Origin: Cercis canadensis
Taxonomy: Eukaryota > Streptophyta > Magnoliopsida > Fabales > Fabaceae
DNA length: 64,000 nt
Reading direction: 5' to 3'
NCBI GenBank assembly: GCA_003255065.1
Contig: QAOA01004976.1
Coordinates: 7,494-71,493, forward strand
Within the stretch, counting starts at the first letter, position 1. Every line of letters begins with the position of its first letter. Below, one piece after another: positions 1 to 13,996 of this stretch. The notes below the pieces were generated by a model. The model made no database searches, was not told where the DNA came from, and was given only the letters and a program-made list of their open reading frames with translations. The translations under genes and the position numbers were made by a program.

Positions 1-291
1 TTTTTTTCAATGGCTAAAACTTGTAAAAGAAGCACAACATGCGTCACTGTAGTGATAAAAAACTTGGTAGGTTTATTCAACATATTGATATGAGGGGATT
101 TATTCGGTACAGTCTGGAGTTGCATGCCTTCAAATTTTGCTCCTTGTATGTTTTTGATGAGGTAACGAGTACAGAAAAATTATTTGGTTTGTTTCTCCTT
201 TTCTATTGAAGTTATAAGTATTCCCCATTTTGTACTTGTTCAATTTGTGTTTCTTGTGTAACTGCTGTTGGGAAATGATGTGATGTTTCAG

Positions 292-3200
292 GTCTCGTCA
301 TGGAGTAATTTTTGAAACACTTGGATCACTTTTATTTTTGCTTCGAACTGGAGCACGAGATGCATACAGACAGTTTTTCGGGGATGCCATGTTAGTCATT
401 GAAGGTAAACATGTGGACATCATGAACTACAACACGCAGTTGATCTATCTGTTCTAATCTGATGCCTTCCCGTCAGATATAATTATATGATTGCTTAAAT
501 TGAACTTTTGTTAGTCTCCTTTCATGGGGCCCCCTTTTTTGTTACAAGGGAAATATTGGGGGGGGGGGGGGGGGGAATATAAAANTATAAGATCTTCTAT
601 TTTTAGGTTCTCTCTGTCAAAAGTCATTGCCAAAATTCATTTCAAATGATAAAGTTATAATGTATTTTGTCTTTACAGATATTTTACATGTGGCTTCACA
701 CTGCCTTGACAATGCAAGCATTACAGGATCCACTAGGGTGACATTGAAGTGTTTTTGTGAGTCGTTTACTGAAATATTTTCTGATCCTAATCATATTGGT
801 GATCTCCCAGCAAGTAACAAACCAGTTGATGGGTCTGGTATATTGATTGACCTGAGTGGCAAAAGTAGATGGGAACCTTTTGCAACTTGGATTTTAAAGC
901 TTCTCTGTAAATTCCTAACTGAAGGAACACTTTATGTTGAAGGGTTGATCAGTGCGTCATTTGTTTCTGCTGCATGTTCTCTTTTATGCTATGGGGGTGC
1001 TGATCTGCATATGGTGGGTAATGGTTACTACTTACTACAAATGTATGTGTGCGTGTATGAGCTTGTTGATGAAAATGGAATTCAAGTTGTTTACCTCAAT
1101 TTGTATAAATAATTGTCTGACAATTATGGCTTTCTGGAAGGCATGTTTTGACTTTGCTCGCATCATTGGAACGGTGACAAACTATGATATCATTCCTTAT
1201 GAGAATTTAATACAATCGATATCTACTATCTTGAGTGAGGACAAAGAGGGGCTTCCTGTGTTCAGGTTTGAATATGTTTACTTTTGTATTTTTGGTTTCT
1301 TATGATTGAGCTTTAATAATAATAATCTCTGGATGCCTCCCTCGTGAATGATTTGCTGATAGAAGTTTGCTTCCAACTAACAATTGAATTGCAGCTTGCA
1401 ATGCGTTTGTCATATAATTTGCACTACTAGATTGAATATGTTTCATGTTTCAATTGATTTGCAATGCTTGAAATTTTTTATGTGGACCAAAAAAAATTAC
1501 TCAATAAATTATTTACTTATTTCATTTACAATGTTAACAATGGGCTCACCTGCAGAAACATGGCTTATGATTCATCCGTGGGTATTTGCCTCAATGCGCT
1601 TTACTCTAGCTGTCCTGAAGATGTTGTCAAATCAACAGCTGCTGATTTAGTTAGTGTATTCATCTTGTCAATGCGGAGAACCAAGAGCGAGGAACTAAAG
1701 GTTAATATTAATAATTGCATTTCCTTTGAACAATTGAGTTTAACCTGGGTGCTATTCATCTCTTTTTCTGGAAGCTTATAGATCTGAGGCAGTAAATTGT
1801 TCAGGGGATCTAACAGTGTTCTTTTTTAGGTTGCATTGTGCAGTGCATATGCTAGGATTGCTAAGGTTTGCCCCCCTCATATCTGGCAGCCAGAATCACT
1901 TATTTTTGCACTCTGCCATCCAGAGCCATTCTTTCCTTTGATAAAGTGCTTTCAAGTTGCTCTATCTACCCTTGGTCCTAATCTTGTTGGGGGAATGCTT
2001 GGAAACAATAAGACTTTGACCATGTTAGATGGTAAATCAATAGAAAGCATGAGGCTTGGACAAAAGAGGCCCATTCAGGATTTGGATAGTTTAAAGATCA
2101 AACGGCAAAAATTGAAAGAAGAAATTGTTGCCAATGCCTGTCTTGAGGCTGAATGTAAATATAGTCATATAGTTTCTTGTCAAAGAGGAGAAGATTATGC
2201 TAACCATATGAACAAGTCTCTTCTTTCATTTGTTGAATTATTGCATGCTCCTATCGTCAAACCTGGTTCTTTGAGACCAGATGTTGCATTACCAGCACTT
2301 AGCATGCTATGCATTGCCTTCTCCATTTATCCAGAGACCAATCTGTCACTCAGCATCTTTCAGCAGATGTATGCATGGCTTCCTTGGATAGTTGAGCAGG
2401 TAAATAGGTTACAGTTGTAAATTTATGTTATTCAATTTATTTCTCTTTTGACAAATTAAATTGTCTCTATATAGGCGAAACAAGAGAATTTAGTTATTGT
2501 TGATATCTCCACCTACCTGGAAGGAATTCACAGCATATTGCTTTCCCGAAGTAAGCTTTGGACTTAACCTTCATTAGAACTGTCAATTAAATCCTATTTC
2601 TTTCTAGATGGGTATATTACTTTGCCTCTGATTTCTATTAGATGTCAACTAAATTATAAGGACCATGGGGATTCTCTTAATGGTGGGAATTGGATTCTTT
2701 AAAGTATAGCTGGTCAAAATTCCCAATAAATGAGCAGTCTAGTTAGGTGTCACTCACCCAAAATCATGCATGTACTTGAAGAAAAAACTATAATGATTTA
2801 TCAAGAAACTTTTTTTCTTATATAACATTTTTTTGAAGTGCTTGTTAAGTTTGTGTTTTAATATTTGGAGCCTTCTTTATTAAAATGAGTTGAATGATTG
2901 TATCTTCTGTAGATTATCTTAAGTGAGAGGTGAGTGTTAAGTTTCTTAACACCGTAGACTGGTGATAGAAAAAATTATATTGTGAATTTCCTGAATCTAT
3001 ACTTCATGTTTATTTTATACTTGTCACTTATATCAGTTATTTCTGCTTAACCAGGCGCTTCTTTCATAGAGAAGAAACTGTCACAACACGAGAATGATGA
3101 TGCAGATCTTATACATGTGGTGCTAAAACTTCCCTGGACTCATGTGCTTCAGGCTATTGATCATCATGGTCAATGGAAAACAAAATGTCTTTCACTTCAA

Positions 3201-6200
3201 GTTGCATCTAAGCTAGGTCCAAGCTTGAACTATGAAGTTGTTCTTGAAGTTTTGGATTTGGGTCTTCATGATGAAGCTGAAGAAGTTAGGATTGAAGCTG
3301 TCATTTCTATGCCAGTGATGGTTTTGTGGTCTGGTTTTGGTGTATTATCTTATTTATTCAGAAGGATGGAGTAAGTAAACAGTTGAAGTTGATTTGTTTC
3401 ACGTATATGATTAAAGTGTATATTGTCAGACTTGTTGGCACATGGACCATTTTTCATATTTTAATAGCTTGGAGGCATATGCTTTAAGAAAAGTATTTTG
3501 TTCTGCTTTGAGTCCATTCCGTTAATGTCTAGACAGATTAATTTCTCCATCGTTATGTTTGCGGATAGTCAAGGGAAGATTGAATTTTGGGTGGTAATTT
3601 TATAGTATGTTGAGAATAGAAAATATTCTTTCTTTTTAACATGATTGGATCATTCTTCTTTTCTTTGTTTTTCGTTTGAATTCTTTGTTCTGCATGATAC
3701 TTGCATATCGACTGTAGAATTATGTGGGTGTGTAATAAGCATCAAAATATATGCACAAAGAAACTTTTCTAATATTTGCTATTCCAATTCTTCTGGTTGT
3801 TTAATTTTCCCCATATAATCTGCAGGTTCTTAAAGAGAGATAATGAAAAGGTCAAGAAATTTGTTGCCATAACTATTGGACTTCTGTCATGCCTTTATGG
3901 ATGTAATACAGATGCATCCAGTTCTGATAGAAATCAATGCAAATTATTTCTAAATGTGAAAAATGAAAAAAGTTGTTGGACGGTAGATAGTTTATTGCAA
4001 GGTTTCAGGTGTTCAAAATGTGACCGAAATTTCATTTGCAATCATGATGAAGGGCATCCTACAATCATTTCTCCTTCTGGTATGCGTGGAGCGGATGTCA
4101 GTTTGGGTTGTAATTTCATTCAACTACAGTCTTTCTTTTTTGAACTTCTTTTTGATGAGTCATCAGAAGATGTCCAAATTTCTTGTGTGGGAGTTCTACA
4201 TCGGATCCTTGCACATGGAGCTGCAGATATTTTACTCAAAACAAGATCTGAGTGGATAAAATGTGTAGAGTATCTTCTTTTTTGCAGGAGCAAAGCTGTG
4301 AGAGAAGCATTTTGCAGTCAGATCAGTTCCTTTGTTCAGGATCATATCTTGAATTTAATATTTGCTGGGGACGACGGCAAAAGCAGGGAACAAATTTTTT
4401 TGGATATAATTAAACATGCCATGGCAACAGCTGAAAGTCCCCAGATATTGGAGACTCTTATGGAATGTACAGCAGAAATTATGGTTGCTATCGATATATA
4501 TAGTCAACTGTTCTTGTGTTCTCTTATACTGTTGGTTGATCAGCTTGATAGCTCACATGTGAGTGTAAGAATGAATTCCTCAAGGTTAATACACAAATCT
4601 TGCTATTTCCATCTTAAAGGAGGCCTTGAGCTAATTATTTCTAAAGTTGTTCATATTCGTAATGAACTGTTTGATTATCTCTCTGAGAGACTTGCCAGCC
4701 GCCCAATATTGGTGAGGGAGTTTGCAGAAGCTGTTTTTGGTGTTGAGACTGAAGAACTTATCAAGAAAATGATCCCTGTTGTTCTTCCAAAGCTTGTGGT
4801 GTCTCAGCAGGAAAATAGTCAAGCAGTTGACACGTTATACGAGCTGGCCAAGTGTTTGAACACTGATATGGTGCCTCTAATAGTTAACTGGCTGCCAAAA
4901 GTGCTTGCTTTTGCTCTTCATCGAGGAGATGGAAGACAGTTACTTGCTGCCGTGCACTTTTATCACGCACAAACTGGTTCTGACAAGCAGGAAATATTTG
5001 CAGCTGCATTACCTGCACTTTTAGATGAACTTGTATGCTTTGTGGATGGTGGTGATTCAGATGAGATAAGCAGAAGGTAACTTGAGTGATCTGGAATTGA
5101 TGTTAATTTGGTTCGTCTTTCTTTGTGGATGTACTTTTTAACTTTAAGTGTTGTTGAAAACTTCGAAATTCCCCTACAGAATTCATATGCATTGCAGTGT
5201 ATGTGCATGGTGTTTGAATGTTTCATATAATATGGGGTCATAATATTGGGACTTTTGGTTAACATCTGCTGCCTGGAAGTTTATCCGGGTGGCTCAGTCA
5301 TTTAGCCATATAAAATAAGGGGTTACAATGGTAATTACCTAACAACTACTGAGTATATACTATATAAAACTCAAAATTTAGTATAGATTATAAATAATGT
5401 AAATTTTGGAGTGCATGGGTTTTATTTGTTAACTACAAATTATTCTTGTATTTGTTTGCAGGTTAGCAAGAGTGCCTCAGATGATTAAAGACATTGCTAA
5501 AGTTCTGACTGGTGGGGAAGATCTTCCAGGGTTTTTGAGGAATCACTTTGTTGGCCTTCTTAACAGCATAGATAGAAAAATGCTCCATGCAGATGATTTT
5601 TTGCTACAAAGACAAGCTTTGAAGCGTATTGAGATGCTTATAAAAATGATGGGTTCTCATCTTGGTACTTATGTCCCAAAGGTGATGGTTCTCCTTATGC
5701 ATGCTATAGGTAAAGAGTCACTTCAAAAAGAGGGTCTATCTGTCTTGCTTTTTTTCATTGAGCAGTTGGCTGAAGTGTCACCATCTAGCATTAAGCATAT
5801 AATTTCTCAGGTTTTTGCTTCCCTTCTTCCTTTCTTGGGGAGAGACAAAGAAAATCCCTCAATACATTTGGACAAAGTGGTAAAAATTTTAGAAGAACTT
5901 GTATTAAAGAACAAGGTGATCCTAAAACAGCACATACGTGAATTTCCTCCACTGCCCAGCATTCCTTCTCTGATAGAAGTGAACAAAGCAATTGAAGAAG
6001 CCCGTGGGTCAATGACTTTGAAGGATCAATTGCGAGATTTAGTTGATGGCTTAAATCATGAGAACTTGAATGTGAGGTACATGGTAGTGTCTGAGCTGCG
6101 CAAACTTCTGAACCTGAGATGGGAGGATGTCACGACTCTCATCACTGCAGAAGCTGGTCCAGATTTGGATGTCTTGAGCTCCTTGATCACATCCTTATTA

Positions 6201-9200
6201 AGAGGATGTGCAGAAGAATCAAGGACTGCAGTTGGGCAGCGGCTGAAGTTGGTCTGTGCTGATTGCCTTGGAGCACTTGGTGCTGTTGACCCTGCCAAAG
6301 TAAAAGGTTTTTCATGTCAACGTTTTAAAACTCAGTGCTCTGATGATGACCTCATATTTGAGTTGATCCACAAGCATCTAGCTCGGGCGTTTAGATCAGC
6401 ACCTGATACTGTTATTCAAGACTCAGCTGCATTGGCTATACAAGAGCTGCTTAAAATTGCTGGTTGTGAGGCATCACTGGATGAAAATGCTTCAGCTTCT
6501 ACATCACAGGCACAAAAGGATAAAGAAACTCGGAATGCTGTTGCATCTAAGATTAAGAGAATTGATGGTAGTAGTGGTATGGACAATAGGGGTCAGAGAT
6601 TATGGGATCGATTCTCTAATTATGTCAAAGAGATTATAGCCCCATGCTTAACATCTAGATTTCAGCTTCCTAACGTGGCTGATCCAACATCTGCTGGCCC
6701 TATTTACCGCCCATCTATGTCATTTAGAAGATGGATATTTTTTTGGATAAGAAAACTGACTGCACATGCCACCGGATCTCGTGCAAGCATTTTTAATGCT
6801 TGTCGGGGTATTGTGCGTCATGATATGCAAACTGCTATATATTTGCTGCCATACTTAGTCCTTAATGCTGTCTGTCATGGTAATCAGGAGGCACGTCATG
6901 GCATATCAGAAGAAGTCCTGTCTGTTCTTGATGCTGCTGCATCGGAGAATAGTGGTGCTGCAGTTCATGGATTTAATGGTGGGCAAAGTGAAGTTTGTAT
7001 ACAAGCTGTATTTACTCTTCTTGATAATCTTGGACAATGGGTTGATGATGTTGAACAAGAGCTTGCCCTTTCCCAGTCATCTCAGTCCTTGGCTTCTAAG
7101 CAACAGAAGTCAAAGGATCAAAGTTCAAATTCTTTAACAGATCAGGAGCAACTCCTTGTACAGTGTAAGTATGTTTCAGAGCTTCTATCTGCAATTCCGA
7201 AGGTGACTCTTGCTAGGGCCTCCTTTCGGTGTCAGGCTTATGCAAGGTCTTTGATGTACTATGAGTCTTTTGTGAGGCAGAAGTCAGGTGCTTTCAATCC
7301 TGCTGCTGAGAGGAGCGGCATTTTTGAGGATGAAGATGTTTCACATCTTATGGAAATATACAGTTGTTTGGATGAGCCAGATGGACTTTCTGGCTTGGCA
7401 TGTTTGCGTAAATCTTTGAGGTTACAAGATCAGCTATTAATAAATAAAAAGGCTGGGAACTGGGCTGATGTTTTAACTTCCTGTGAACAGGCATTGCAGA
7501 TGGAGCCTACCCCAGATCAGAGGCATTCAGATGTCCTTAATTGCTTACTAAACATGTGCCACCTTCAGGCAATGGTCACTCATGTTGATGGTTTAATTTC
7601 CAGAATTCCTAAGTACAGGGAAGCATGGTGTATGCAAGGTGTGCAGGCAGCCTGGAGGCTTGGGAGGTGGGATTTGATGGATGAGTACCTTAGTGGAGCC
7701 GAAGAGGAAGGTTCTCTCTGTAGTAGCTCTGAAAGTAATGCTTCATTTGACTTGGATGTTGCAAAGATTCTCCGGGCAATGATGAAGAAGGACCTCTTCT
7801 CTGTTGCAGAGAAAATTGCTTTGTCCAAGCAGTCACTAATTGCTCCCCTGGCTGCTGCAGGCATGGATTCCTATATGCGGGCTTACCCATTTGTTGTAAA
7901 ACTTCACTTGCTACGGGAACTGGAGGACTTCCATTCTCTTCTGGGTGATGAATCTTTCTTAGAGAAGTCATTTCATTTGGGTAATTTAGCTTTCTCTAAA
8001 GTGATGGACAACTGGGAACACCGACTCAAATTAACACAGTCTTCACTCTGGGCTAGGGAACCACTTTTGGCTTTCAGGAGACTGGTTTTTGGTGCAAGTG
8101 GTCTTGGTGCTCAAGTTGGGAATTGCTGGCTTCAGTATGCAAAGTTATGTCGCTTGGCTGGTCATTATGAAACAGCTAATAGAGCAATCTTAGAAGCCCA
8201 GGCTTCTGGTGCACCCAATGTTCACATGGAAAAAGCTAAGCTTCTTTGGAGCACCCGACGGTCTGATGGTGCCATTGCAGAGTTGCAACAATCTCTCCTG
8301 AACATGCCCGTTGAAGTTTTAGGTTCCGCTGCAATGTCATCTATTACTAGCCTTTCCCTTCTACCACTTAACGCACCACCTCTGGTTTGTGATAGTCAAG
8401 CTCTGAATGAGAACAGAGATATTGCAAAGACCCTTCTTCTGTACTCAAGGTGGACCCATTACACTGGGCAGAAACAGAAAGAAGATGTAATTAGTCTTTA
8501 TACAAGGGTGAGGGAACTGCAGCCCAAATGGGAGAAAGGATACTTCTATATGGCTAAGTATTGTGATGAAGTGCTTGCTGATGCTAGGAAACGCCAGGAA
8601 GAGAATTTGGAACTGGGTCCAAGACTAGTTCCTTCAGTAACTGCTGCCGTTGGCTCTTCAAACTTGAGTGCCGAGAAGCGTTGGTGGTCCTATGTTCCTG
8701 ATGTACTGTTATTCTATGCAAAGGGGCTTCATAGGGGACACAAGAATCTGTTTCAGGCACTTCCAAGGTTGTTAACCCTGTGGTTTGACTTTGGGAGCAT
8801 CTATCAGAGAAGTGGTTCATCAAACAAGGATATGAAGAATGTACATGGGAAGGTGGATAAAAATATTTTCATCTTCTGTTTTCTCTATCTTTACTCCATA
8901 GGAATTCTGCCTTAGCATTGCTTTATGCATTAATACTATTTTCTTTCTTTACTTTACTTTGGTAGGTAATGAGTATTATGAGGGGCTGTCTGAAGGATTT
9001 ACCAACGTATCAGTGGTTGACAGTGCTACCTCAATTGGTTTCAAGAATTTGTCATCAGAATGATGAAATTGTTCGAGTGGTCAAACATATCATTACTTCG
9101 GTTCTCCGCCAGTACCCGCAACAGGGCCTATGGATTATGGCAGCAGTATCAAAATCTACTGTTCCTTCAAGGCGGGAGGCAGCAGCAGAAATCATACAAG

Positions 9201-12200
9201 CAGCACGTAAAGGTTTCAGCCATGGAAGCAATGAGAACAATTTGTTTGTTCAATTTGCTAGCTTGATCGATCATCTAATCAAGTTATGCTTCCATGCTGG
9301 TCAATCAAGAGCAAAGACAGTTAATATCTCAACTGAATTCAGTGCTCTAAAGAGGATGATGCCACTGGGAATTATCATGCCAATTCAACAATCTCTCACG
9401 GTTAATCTGCCAACATATGATGTGAATCTGAGTGATTCACTTACGTCTAATATCTTTTCTGCCACAGATCTTCCCACTATATCAGGCATTGCTGATGAGG
9501 CTGAGATTCTTTCATCTCTTCAGCGACCCAAGAAAGTACGTTGAAATGCTTGCATCTCTTAAATATGTCTCAAATATGCTTTTCTTTCTTATTGTCGATT
9601 ATCAAATCTATTTTTCTTTCTGATTGTCTGTTTTATGGTTCACTTCGTTCTTAAACATAGTGTGGTGTGATATTGTCCCTTGGAATCACAATTAATTTCA
9701 ATTGTGTAGGAGCCATTCACCAAACTACTCTTCTGATGCATGCATTTGTTTTTAGGTTTTTCATATTTCATGGAAGAATGGATATAACATCATAAAAGGA
9801 AAATAAATGCCATGAGAAACTTTTCCTGAGAAAGTGACAGGTTCTTGTATCTTTCTGGTATATAGTGTTCACATGCAGTAGAAACAGATTTCTGTCATTT
9901 GCAGGTTGTAAAACAAATAAATGAAAATTATGCTAGTTGACAACTATTCTGGCAATTGATTGATAGGAAGCTGATGCAGCCAGAAAAAAAAAAAAAAAAA
10001 CTGGACAATAGTCAGCTTTATGTGATCACTGATTAAGTGAGAACAGCTGTGGAATAAAAGCTGGTTGTAATGGGATGATGGCTGGCTATAGAATTGCTCA
10101 GCTTCTTTTTTAAAATGACTCATTTTTTCAGATGATTAAAATCATCATTAGCCTCTTGAGGGGTTACTTTGCATTGGTCATGATGTTAAACACAGGAATA
10201 TGCTGAAAAGATTTTCCATGATACAAATGTGATCTTAAATTTATGAACCAGTTAGAAAAATGACAATGCTGAAAACTCGAGTCCTAGGGTGACTAGAAAA
10301 GAGGCACAGCGTCTAAACCCTAGTAATAGGAACACTTCTGGGGTAAAAACACCGCAGAGGAGAGAATATTCACCACTGGAAAGGTGCACAGCGGGAAGGG
10401 AGAATTTTTCTCACTAAAATTGCTTTGATACCATGTGAGAATAGTGGAAGTGTGTGAGATTAGCTTCTCACAGGTATCCTTTATATTAACTGTACAGTTT
10501 ACACAGGCTAATCATGGACCTAATCACATCCTAATTACAAGCCTAGATGTAAACTGTAATAATTACAATATTCACAGTCAATATTCTAACACTTAGCCAC
10601 CAAATGTGTCTAACAGAAATGGGTGATAAATTTTTAATGTAAATCAGTACTAGTTTAAGATACTGTGTAGGTCTGAAGAACTTATTTTCATGAGGTGAAG
10701 CCAGGAAACTGACTGCACCTCTTGTCCTTTGTTTTGTAGACTATTTGGATAGTCTATGCTATGATATGTACTATCTTTGTAATAAATGTCTTTTGGTATT
10801 TCAGATCATTCTACTTGGCAGTGATGGCCTTGAATACCCGTTTCTGTGCAAACCCAAGGATGATCTTCGAAAAGATGCCCGCATGATGGAGTTTACTGCA
10901 ATGATTAACCGATTGCTATCCAAATACCCTGAAAGTCGTCGAAGGAAGCTCTATATCCGCACCTTTGCTGTGATTCCTTTGACAGAGGACTGTGGTATGG
11001 TTGAGTGGGTGCCTCACACTCGTGGACTTAGGCAAATTCTTCAAGACGTATATATTACCTGTGGAAAGTTTGATAGGCAGAAAACTAATCCTCAAATAAA
11101 ACGAATTTATGATCAATTCCAAGGTAAAATGCCAGAAGATGAGATGCTGAAGAATAAAATCCTTCCAATGTTCCCTCCTGTTTTCCATAAATGGTTCTTG
11201 ACTACTTTTTCTGAGCCAGCTGCGTGGTTCAGAGCCCGTGTTGCTTATGCTCACACTACTGCAGTTTGGTCCATGGTTGGGCACATTGTGGGGCTGGGAG
11301 ACCGGCATGGTGAAAACATTCTTTTTGATTCTACCACCGGCGACTGTATTCATGTTGATTTCAGTTGCTTATTTGACAAAGGCTTGCAGCTGGAGAAACC
11401 TGAGCTTGTACCTTTTAGGCTAACCCAGGTAAGAGAATTTCAGTGTGACAGTATTTTGTCTGATTTCAAGATGTTTTAATCAGTACTGAAGAGTTAGTAG
11501 CATTAATGTGTTCTTTTTGAATACCTTATACTAATACTGTATACTAATTATTTCTGTTGGCTCATATTTCTGAAAATTGGCATCTTCTTGTGGATTCTGT
11601 GATGAATCCTACAGAACATGATTGATGGCTTAGGCATCACTGGATATGAGGGTATCTTTTTGAGGGTTTGCGAAATTACACTTTCCGTACTGAGGACACA
11701 CAGGGAGACACTTATGAGTGTGCTTGAGACTTTCATCCATGATCCTCTTGTGGAATGGACAAAATCTCACAAGTCCAGTGGAGTAGAAGTTCAGAATCCA
11801 CATGCACAGGTTTGGTATTCTGTGTTTTTCCTTTAATACTTTAACAAGTTTGGCCTCGCCATCCTTACTATGTTGCACCTTATGGATGCCATTTGAGGTT
11901 TTTCCCCAAGGCCTACCTAATATAAGCCATCTAGTAGTTAACTCAAGCTTTTGACAATTTTTTGCTTTATATCCAATATAATTAGTAACACACCAAATTA
12001 AAGTAAAATAAGGTTAAAAAAGATGAATAATGGACCTTTGTTTATTTTTGTAGACCTTTTAAGAGTTGATTCTAGATTTCTTGGTTATTGTTGGCAAAAT
12101 TGTAATATTATTATCAACATAATGGCTTTATCAGCGAGCCATCAGTAATATTGAGGCAAGATTGCAAGGAGTGGTGGTTGGTGTTGGAGCTGCACCATCG

Positions 12201-12302
12201 TTGCCTCTTGCTGTAGAAGGTCAAGCTCGTCGACTAATTGCTGAAGCAGTCTCTCATAAGAATCTTGGAAAGATGTATATATGGTGGATGCCATGGTTTT
12301 AA
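292..12302 (+). CDS. ATR: Serine/threonine-protein kinase ATR (C-terminal part, 13 exons; 5' part outside window)
   Basis: ATR is the nuclear PI3K-like kinase that senses RPA-coated single-stranded DNA and starts the replication-stress checkpoint. Exons from GT-AG sites and frame continuity: 292-404, 679-1013, 1141-1265, 1556-1700, 1830-2399, 2475-2550, 3055-3370, 3826-5076, 5462-8852, 8966-9535, 10805-11428, 11615-11809, 12135-12302 (TAA). HEAT-type helices fill the first exons. The large exon carries the UME domain (about 6040-6300, LVDGLNHENLNVRYMVVSEL) and then the FAT region. Exon 10805-11428 holds the kinase core: ATP-binding lysine in FLCKPKDDLRKD, catalytic loop GLGDRHGENILF, and HVDFSCLF in place of the DFG segment. 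The last exon is the FATC domain, ending GKMYIWWMPWF. All kinase residues I can judge are intact and no exon carries a stop. The first exon starts in mid-protein, so the N-terminus lies left of the window. Confidence 0.95.
10262..10591 (-). mobile_element. Truncated Ty1-copia/TRIM-like LTR retrotransposon, antisense in ATR intron
   Basis: Read on the minus strand, a 158-bp LTR-like segment (10591 down to 10434) begins TGTTAGAATATTGACTG and ends CTATTCTCACA, giving the TG...CA ends of an LTR. It is followed at once by TGGTATCAAAGC (10433-10422), a one-mismatch match to the initiator-Met tRNA primer-binding site TGGTATCAGAGC of plant copia elements. About 160 bp of leader-like sequence follows. 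No second LTR or coding region is visible, so this is a 5' fragment or a degraded TRIM. It lies in the 1.27-kb intron before the ATR kinase exon. The left limit is approximate. Confidence 0.7.
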
Positions 12303-13996
12303 GAATTGGAATGAATTGACTGGTTCTTCCCATAATACTTCCGACAGGTACAATATCATTAATTTCATTTCGTTCAGCTTAAATTGTGTGTTCTTTTAGT
12401 GGTTGTTTACATGGCCGTGACATCTGATTGTAGAAGTAGTATACAAAGTGGTGATTATATCAGAAATTCGCACCGAAGTCAGTCAGTAAAGATCCTTACC
12501 TTTATTTTATGCTCTTTAAAATGTTAAAATGGTATGCCTTAGTTGTGTCCTATCTAACTGCCAAAAAAAAATAAAAAATAGTTTGTCCAATCTGATTTTC
12601 TTTAACTTCATTATAAATTTCATCCTATTTCCTACCTCCCAGCATATCTATCCATAAAAAGTAGAAACCCACGTGAAAACATTCAAATTCATGCTAAACT
12701 ATATTATTAGATATCTAACCGTTGGATTGGTTGAGTGGGACATAAAGCCCACTAACATGTTTATGGCATTGAATGGCCATGTAATGATGTTTGATACTTA
12801 CATTTAAGTAACATGTATGGTGTATCACATTTCCTGTACGTTACAGGTTAATTGAAATACTGTGTTTGGCTTGATGTCATGCAACAATGAGTAGGATTGC
12901 ACACCCTTTGCTATTTTCTTTATCATGAAAGCAGTAAATCTCAAAAAAACAATATACTTGTAAACACAATATCACACATTATCACTTGTCGTAATCATTT
13001 ACTTCATAATGTTTATGATAAGTTTTGCTCTGAATGCAGGGTTAGTAACATCAAAATTTAAACGGAAGTATGAAACATGATGGTTGTTCAGATCTGCCCT
13101 AAGTATGGCTCATAGTTGCCATTATATGATTAATTGGTGCATTACATTTTGTTATGCAAGACGATGTTCTTACCTCTAATCCCAACACTAGCATGCGGGG
13201 ATAGAACAGGTCCCAAGTGATAGCAATCCAGAGATTGCAACAGCTAGCAGAGGAACGAGTGGATGAAGGTGAACTCTTTTGGTTAAAGGGAGCCAAGGAC
13301 TATAGGGACATCACAGCTGAATTTACAAAAGTATCATTTGAACCTATATTCAAGTGCTATGCAACATACAGGTATTGAATAGTCTAAAGTCTTAACCTTG
13401 GGATGCAGAGACTTAGTCTATGGACCGGAGTACAGGATGAATCTTTTGTTGGGCAAGGAAACGGCTGAATGGAGTTCTTAATGTTAGCTGAATCTGCTTT
13501 GCCCGTTAGAGATCTTGTAAATACCATGCTTATTTTGTCTAGGGTAGCGGTGCCTAAGAGTTGAAGTACAGGGCATCTGTTATCAATTGTATATTCCTTT
13601 GGGTTAATACAAAAACTTACTACTTTGTACATAATATTTTTGCTTGTTTACGGTCATTTTCTTCAATGCCATATTCATGGATGAAGCTTCAAGGGTTTGC
13701 TATTTTCCTTTTGTAGTTACAAAACGTAGAAGGCTCCAAGATGTAAATGTGTTTTCTTGAGACTTTGCCTAACAAGAATGGTAGGTCATGACATCCCAAT
13801 TGTTTATAAGTGTACATACCCCACTCTTCCTTTGTTTGGTTTTAAGTAATTATTGCTAATACACCCTGAAGAACAGCAAAGCAATTGAAGTTAAATGTTT
13901 GTAGCTACACCCTGAAAAATCTGGTCAGCCCATTACATTTAAGCCGTGTCAGGCATTAGCTGTAGCCTGTTCAGCATAGTCCTGCACAGGCTTAAT
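12303..13996. other. ATR 3' flank and spacer to the convergent PPR-SMR gene
   Basis: After the ATR stop there is a possible 3'UTR donor (CCGACAG|GTACAA, GT at 12348). The stretch is AT-rich and holds the orphan exon at 13210-13378, listed separately. The sequence 13380-13640 looks like a 3'UTR. I see no other gene, tRNA or repeat here. Confidence 0.5.
13210..13378 (+). CDS. Orphan terminal-exon-like ORF (about 55 codons), unrecognised
   Basis: An AG acceptor (GATAGAACAG|) is followed by an open frame from phase 2 (G|TCC CAA GTG ...) to TGA at 13376-13378. The protein looks real: an amphipathic start (AIQRLQQLAEERVDEGELFW) followed by LKGAKDYRDITAEFTKVSFE. I do not recognise the family and found no upstream exon. 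It could be the last exon of a small gene, a fragment left by a rearrangement, or part of an extended ATR 3'UTR (splice 12347 to 13210), in which case it would be untranslated because it follows the ATR stop. Chance cannot be excluded. Confidence 0.35.

Noticed and set aside
627..1112. A 161-residue frame in ATR
   Set aside because: Its middle is the real exon 679-1013. The ends read into introns and are not separate protein.
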